From the NCBI GenBank assembly GCA_954871525.1, contig OX940871.1, positions 22,542,586 through 22,606,585 of the forward strand: 64,000 nt of DNA. Reading direction: 5' to 3'. The DNA is from Parietaria judaica. Lineage: Eukaryota; Streptophyta; Magnoliopsida; Rosales; Urticaceae. The first letter of the stretch is position 1; every line of letters begins with the position of its first letter. Shown here piece after piece: positions 58,802-64,000 of the stretch. A model generated the notes under the pieces. That model made no database searches. It saw only the letters and a list, made by a program, of their open reading frames with translations, and was not told the DNA's origin. The translations under genes were made by a program, and so were the position numbers.

Positions 58802-59496
58802 TATGGAAGAGGGAGTGGAGCTGAATAATTGGTCGGTTTTACCGACAGTGATCTAGCCGGTGATGTCGATGACAGAAAAAGTACCGGAGGGATGGCGTTT
58901 TATCTCAACGGGAATCTAATCACATGGCAGTCACAGAAGCAGAAAACTGTGGCTTTATTGTCCTATGAGGCTGAGTTCATGGCAGCGCCGGAGCGTCGTG
59001 TCAGGCATTATGGCTAAGGAACTTACTGAGTGAAATAACAGGAGCCGAGTTTATCAGTGACTCTCTACGTCGACAACAAGTCCGCGATCGCACTAATGAA
59101 AAAACCCAGTGTTTCATGGACGCAACAAACACATCGACACTCGCTTTCACTTCATTCGCGAGTGTGTGGAGAAGCGAGAGATCATCGTGGAGTTTGTCAG
59201 CACTAGAGAGCAACGAGCTGACATTCTCACCAAGGCCTTAGCAAGAGTCCAATTTGCGGAGATGAGAGAATTACTCGGCGTGAAAAATCTCGAGCCTCGT
59301 CAAGCTTACCGGGGAGTATGTGATGTAAGCCATGACGTGGCCAGTTATACTTGTTGAGATCATCGTGGAGTTTGTCAGCATTAGAGAGCAACGAGCTGAC
59401 ATTCTCACCAAGGCCCTAGCAAGAGTCCAATTTGTGGAGATGAGAGAATTACTCGGCGTGAAAAATCTCGAGCCTCGTCAAGTTTACCGGGGAGTA
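58802..59496 (+). pseudogene. Copia RNase H with 3'-terminal tandem duplication
   Basis: [22 protein letters not shown] (split at 58834-58900) and SYEAEFMA are visible. The terminal [35 protein letters not shown] block is present twice because of the duplication at 59178-59533. Each copy ends with a purine tract (CGGGGAGTA) and the first bases of the LTR. Confidence 0.88.
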
Positions 59497-59533
59497 TGTG
59501 ATGTAAGCCATGACTTGGCCAGTTATACTTGTT
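59178..59533 (+). repeat. 178-bp tandem duplication across the RNase H end, polypurine tract and LTR start
   Basis: GAGATCATCGTGGAGTTTG starts at 59178 and again at 59356. Each unit runs through RNase H, the polypurine tract and TGTGATGTAAGCC...TTATACTTGTT. A few substitutions separate the copies. Only the second unit is followed by a full-length LTR. Confidence 0.9.
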
Positions 59534-59870
59534 GAGCAAGTTCACCTCTATCAGCTAAATAATTGCTACTTGGTAGACAAGATACTTAGGGTAATATCGT
59601 AATTTCTCATTCATTGCTCTGCTTATAAAACCATGTGTGCGCTAGTGTTTAATATCATCTCCAATACAATATTTTCTTCAGTATACAAAGAAATCTCTCT
59701 CTGTCTCCACTATATTTGTGCGTCTTCATTGCCATTAATATTATATATATATAATAAAAACAGTATTGGGTATTCGGCATATTATAAAAGCCACCATTTG
59801 CCACTAAATTTTTTTGTAGTGTGTCGTTAACAAGGTATTGTGCTTTGTGACAAAAGTTCCAAATTATTTA
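59497..59870 (+). mobile_element. 3' LTR of the second full copia element, 3' end truncated
   Basis: Matches the 5' LTR until AAATTATTTAG at 59870 and then lacks the last nine bases (GAACCAACA). The flanks do not give a target duplication, so the right junction has been deleted or replaced. Confidence 0.85.
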
Positions 59871-60605
59871 GTGATGTAGGGAGAGATTATCGGAAAAAAT
59901 CGAAACCGCAAAATACAACAAAACTGTCAACTTTTATTATCAATATCAAAACTGCCCAAATCATATTACAGAGGCTAATATATAAGCCATCGACATGTGA
60001 TGAGGGGATGAAGAAATAGTTTAAAATGGCAACATATATTCATCAAAATAGGAACCAAATATCAAAATTAAAATAAATGAATAACGTTAAATAAATGCCG
60101 GAAATAAATGAAAATAATCGCTCATAATGATGGACCCCCCGGGAAATCGCCATGCAATCTTTGTCTCACTTTTGGGTCAACGTTAGCCTAGCACACGCCA
60201 TCATTCTCTCGGGTGTCGAAAAAATTCGTCCCGAATTTTAGCTGTCGTCCCATGAGCAGCGTCGCCACCATCGCCACGCTCGTGTTGGCGCCAAAGCCGC
60301 CGCATAAAAAAATGTCAATGTTTTCACATATTTTTTGCCGTTTCTTGATGTCTCTAAGGTTTTCTTTAGGACCGTCACACTTGTGCATGGTAACCTTGTG
60401 TGTGATTTTGACAACCTTCACGTCAATGCGCGTGCTTCGTGCAGCCGCTTCCCTGGTCATTGTCGCTTCCAAAATAATCTCGGCGTAAGGCATTGGCGGA
60501 TCCAGGATTTGTAGATAGGGGGACCGAAAAAATTTCAATAACATATAAATATAAATTTACAGTTTTTGGGTATCAAATTTTTATTGATTATTATCATAGT
60601 TTTCT

Positions 60606-60637
<32 letters not shown>

Positions 60638-61290
60638 GGTATATATACAAATAAATCATTTGTCAATTTATTTGCTTTTTATCATCCAAAATTTAATAAT
60701 TTGTGAAATGAAAACCGCCCATGAATTTTATTTTATAAATTTATCGAGGACTTTATGGATTGTTTATTTTTTATTTCTTATCATTATAAGCATTATATTA
60801 AAAATATTTTATGGTGAATAAATATATTTACAAGCGTCTGCTGTATTGACGGGCAGCAAGTTAACTACTATACTATTCTTCAAAAAAAAAGTTAACAACT
60901 ATACTATATTAAAAAGTAAAACTTAACAACTATACTTATATACTAGGTAAGTTCTATGGATCTTTGTGTAATAACCTTAAAATACAAGGACACTATTATA
61001 AATTGAAAAAGGTATAAGTGAAAGTGTGAAACTAAAAATATGACGTGTCATGTTTTTGTAATAATCTCTAATAACAAAGGGTAACATAGTTGTTGTTCCA
61101 CGGTGACCATTGACCAGCCGAGCCTCACTCCGAAGGGGAAGAAGGGGTGTACTCTTCCCAGACCTGAAACACGAGCCACAATAAGTAACAGAAAGGGGTT
61201 CAAAGTGCAGGAGAGCTAACCTAGCTCCTAAGCTAAGGTTAAGACGGGAAAAGGGTATAAGTACCCAAAGTTCCTGCATGCAAACCCTAA
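59871..61290. other. Anonymous non-coding DNA
   Basis: Mixed AT-rich and GC-richer DNA. A GGCGGATCCAGGATTTGTAGATAGGGGGACC phrase in pieces near 60494-60524 resembles the termini of common plant non-autonomous repeats. A (TA)n run lies at about 60613-60637. No host gene recognised. Confidence 0.4.
60188..60490 (-). CDS. Hypothetical ORF
   Basis: Minus-strand frame of about 100 residues from MPYAEIILEA, basic in the middle and ending KFGTNFFDTRENDGVC. No recognised family and no splice signals I could defend. It may be part of a retroelement remnant. Confidence 0.2.
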   Translation of the reverse strand, partial: PYAEIILEATMTREAAARSTRIDVKVVKITHKVTMHKCDGPKENLRDIKKRQKICENIDIFLCGGFGANTSVAMVATLLMGRQLKFGTNFFDTRENDGVC

Positions 61291-61367
61291 CGAAAGTTTC
61301 TACAATACAAACGCAACCCAGAATCGCTTCGAGAAGTGCGATACACCTAGATCTAGCCCTAACAGAT

Positions 61368-61691
61368 CTAGGGTTTCTCAGAAACCAAACAGAGGAAGAA
61401 GAAGGAAGGGAGAGGAGGACTTAGCACGTCGTCGGGATCGTCAGCAGGCTCGGGAGGAGGCTGAGGAGCTGACGAAGACGAGGCGAGGGAAGCTCGGTGT
61501 TCGGCGAGGGCAATCTCCATCACCCACTCTTCCATTCCGTTCTGCGGCTTGGTTCTGTACTCCCGCTCTTCTCTCACACGCCTCGCCGTGGCGCTCAAGC
61601 GACAGAGGAGCGACGTCTTCATAGCGTCGCGAGTCCGGCGAGCCACCGGACCATCGGGGGAACCCAGCGGAGTCTTCATCGGAGGCGCCAT
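61368..61691 (-). CDS. Hypothetical small protein or first exon
   Basis: A 107-residue ATG-initiated frame (MAPPMKTPLGSPDGPVARR...), Arg/Ser/Pro-rich and GC-rich against an AT-rich background. Upstream on the minus strand is a CT-rich leader (CTCTCACTCTCTCTCTATAA) typical of plant 5' UTRs. Downstream is more GC-rich sequence with 'AGGTCTGGGAAGAG' that might be a second exon. No family recognised. It could be a real small gene, a first exon or a captured fragment. Confidence 0.35.
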   Translation of the reverse strand: MAPPMKTPLGSPDGPVARRTRDAMKTSLLCRLSATARRVREEREYRTKPQNGMEEWVMEIALAEHRASLASSSSAPQPPPEPADDPDDVLSPPLPSFFFLCLVSEKP

Positions 61692-62130
61692 CGGCTTCGA
61701 ACCCTAACACGGGTTATAGAGAGAGAGTGAGAGGAAGAGAGATAAATTGTATGCGAGTTGTGTTGTAAAAGATGAAACCCTAGTTCGAAATAAAGCTCGT
61801 GTTATGGTTTTCTTTTCGTTTTGATCGTAAGCGACGTGTCGTGCAAAGGCTGAAGTTCGTGTCGTTCATCAGTTTGCTGTCGTTTGACACACTCTGGACA
61901 TTTGGGCCAGATTTCTTGGGCCCATAGTGAGTCTTGGGCTGGGAATTTTCCCAACAATAGTAATATCACTATAATCTTTCTCTTCTTCTTCGTGTCGTGA
62001 GAGAACTGAGAACAAAAGTGTTCGTCTTCTTCATCAGGAAAATGGCTCGGCATTACGGCGTCGAAGGCGGAGGCAAAGATAAAGAGAAAAGGCTTACAGC
62101 AAACAATAAAATATGGAGGGGGCCGCAAGT

Positions 62131-62442
62131 TTAGTTCGAAAGGATAGAGTCGCCGAAGGTTCGAACTTCACTAACATCGGCAAACTCGGGGGGGCCACGG
62201 CCACCATATGGTTGGCCGTGGATCAGACACTGGAAGTAGGTGACCTTTTCGCACTTCGCATCATGGTATACATGCTTATTGTAAAGGGCGTCTCCGTGAA
62301 TGTCGCCGTCGTACAAGACCGCATCATACATGGGTGTATCATGTACGGGCTCGGTGTAGACGACTTCGGCATACTCCGTCTCATCGTACAAGGACTCGTC
62401 ATAGACAACTTTGGCATACTCCGCCTCGTCGTCCACGAAATC
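62131..62442 (-). pseudogene. Acidic Tyr/Asp-repeat reading frame cut by an LTR
   Basis: Minus-strand frame rich in short YDE/VVY/YAEVVY units (EAEYAKVVYDESLYDETEY...), ending at a stop near 62131. It runs without a stop into the adjacent LTR (the apparent 218-residue ORF 62131-62787 is therefore a chimera). Such Tyr/Asp-rich linkers occur between gag and protease in some plant gypsy elements, so a retroelement remnant is the best guess. Confidence 0.35.
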
Positions 62443-63179
62443 TGTTGGGTATACTCTATAAATGATGATATTCATGAGAAATAAATACGAACAAAAATAG
62501 TGGAAAACAAACTCCATAATACTTATCGTGCAGATTCTTGGATTGATGAGCACCGGCTTGTACCTATGATCTGATCTTGTTCTTGATATCCTGTAAAACA
62601 GAAAACAGTTAACGATTCCCGAGACGCCTTGGACGCTCTCCTTAAATCTTGATTCGCCTCCTCTACGTGCTTGAGGTTCGTTAGGCGACAGATTCCGAAG
62701 ATATAACGGGATGACCGAGAACTCCGTAGCACTTTGAAGTTCACCGGCGAACTGAACCTTCTCGAACTCCGTTACCGAAAGACTCACGACATGAAAACAT
62801 TTGGAAGCATGAAAGATCGAATCCGCGGAATGGAAAAACGAGAAGAGGATTCAAAGTATTTAGAGAGTTTTCGGAACACGGTTTTGCAATCGGTGTGTCG
62901 AAATGGTTCGAGGTCACCGTCAATTTATAGACGCAGAATTGAGACATTGAATTGATTACCAATCAATTCTATAACGGCTACTAATAAATTGCAATTAATC
63001 CGTAACGTAATAATTAGAATTCAATATTCATAACGGTTATAATCAATATAGCCGTTTTGCGTAACGTTTTAACGTCGGAACAAATCCCGGTAATTGGATA
63101 GATCGTTCGTCTCGAGTGTTCAACATTTCGACCAGCTCGACGCTATCTCAATTTTATTTAAATGCAATTATTTCCAACA
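62443..63179 (-). mobile_element. 3' LTR of a minus-strand copia element
   Basis: 737 bp bounded by TGTTGG (62443) and CCAACA (63179). On the minus strand it starts TGTTGGAAATAATTGC immediately after a polypurine tract GTGGGGGAC (63180-63188). A TCTATAAATTG TATA-like site lies near 62925-62935. The five bases on its outer side are AAATC; the partner duplication is outside the window. Confidence 0.75.
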
Positions 63180-63188
63180 GTCCCCCAC

Positions 63189-64000
63189 ATAAATAAAATT
63201 GACAGATCACTCATGACAACACCTGACTCGGGTAACAGAGTTCGGCAGTCAAATCATGCATAGGATAGGTAAGTGTAACCCTTTGAACCTTCCCTTGTGA
63301 AAGTATATTTCCTTACTTGGTGATCAGTACACGCTATGTCTTTGAACTGTTCGACCGTTCGTGTAAGTGAGAATATAGCTCATGCAGAATTCTCCTTAGA
63401 CAGATTCAACTCTCACTATTTTGTTTGTTCATGGTCATGAACACCATCTGTTCTGCGAGAGTTTACAGAACTTGCGCCCTTTACAATTCCGTTGAAGCGA
63501 CCCCGCTTCACTCTAACATAGGTGATCTTACTAAAAGCAAACTATGCTCCGCTCGGTTATCATTTACCGACGTGTAAGAATCATTAAATGCTTTCTATTA
63601 GCTTATCCTTAACCGTACATATCACTGTTTATCATCTTAGGAATGGACAGAGGGTGTAACCCCCACAGTGATCCGTTAAAGTCTTACAACTAGGTTGTCC
63701 CATTGAACCTAGTTCTTGGGATCTCTAGTAAGCTAGGTTGGGTTTTCACTGTAAAACTTCGTTTTTCAATGGGCTTAAGTCACATTCCCTTTGATGATTT
63801 CACAACCAACTCTCACTTTTACCCTTTTGGGTAGTGGATCCACAAAACATTATCATTTGATTCACATGATCAGTTATGATAAAATTTATTTGAGAGTAGT
63901 TGTCTAAAGACATTGTGTCTACGACATACATGTCTAGACTTGCCATTATGAACATGGTTTTACGCTCTTATAATTGCATACATAGATTTCATAGTCGATG
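63189..64000 (-). pseudogene. 3' end of a copia element running out of the window
   Basis: Minus strand. A degenerate RNase H C-terminus (HNGKSRHVCRRHN at about 63910-63955) is followed toward the LTR by about 700 bp of non-coding 3' sequence. Stops interrupt the frame. The rest of the element lies beyond position 64000. Confidence 0.65.

Larger units (their letters stand above)
54594..59496 (+). mobile_element. Ty1/copia internal region, degenerate
   Basis: Copia order gag, protease, integrase, RT, RNase H. It is a close relative of the intron-8 element in pol but has a different gag. It is interrupted by a Cassandra LTR (57285-57684) and carries a 178-bp tandem duplication at its 3' end. 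Many stops and frameshifts make it non-functional. Confidence 0.9.

Overview
This is a plant nuclear window, most likely from a eudicot. It is AT-rich, has GT-AG introns, and carries Ty1/copia and Ty3/gypsy LTR retrotransposons, a CACTA transposon, MITEs and a 5S-bearing Cassandra LTR. I recognise one complete host gene. Almost everything else is nested transposable-element sequence.

Layout. 1-11.1 kb is a retrotransposon graveyard. A decayed minus-strand copia polyprotein is split by a solo LTR (A). LTR A is itself split by an oppositely oriented solo LTR of the same family (B). A third copy (C) and a plus-strand copia tail with its 3' LTR follow. 11.1-13.4 kb is the gene's upstream region, with an (AT)n tract and a foldback MITE. 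13,440-30,802 is a complete 18-exon oxidosqualene cyclase (OSC) gene on the + strand, conceptually 753 aa, whose reading frame stays open across every predicted junction. Its intron 8 holds a 5.3-kb copia element with a 5-bp target duplication, and intron 12 holds a foldback element. 31-38.9 kb is gene-poor decayed repeat sequence with a 23-G run and a second copy of the upstream MITE. 38,907-53,772 is a CACTA-type element (3-bp target duplication CGA) that has captured host gene fragments, including part of a cation/calcium exchanger. It is split by a young 12.3-kb Ty3/gypsy Tat-lineage element with two 681-bp LTRs, dual RNase H and a spliced antisense gene. 54.2-59.9 kb is another copia element containing a 400-bp Cassandra solo LTR and a 178-bp tandem duplication at its 3' end. 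59.9-62.4 kb is anonymous sequence with small ORFs. 62.4-64 kb is the 3' LTR and 3' end of a minus-strand copia element that leaves the window.

Function. The OSC should cyclise 2,3-oxidosqualene into a triterpene or sterol skeleton. Its catalytic Asp-Cys is retained in a variant DCSGE motif, but the usual MxCYCR motif reads MLALAR, so its product cannot be guessed from sequence. No P450, glycosyltransferase or acyltransferase neighbour is visible, so the window gives no evidence of a metabolic gene cluster. The retroelement proteins are nearly all broken by stops, frameshifts or lost catalytic residues.
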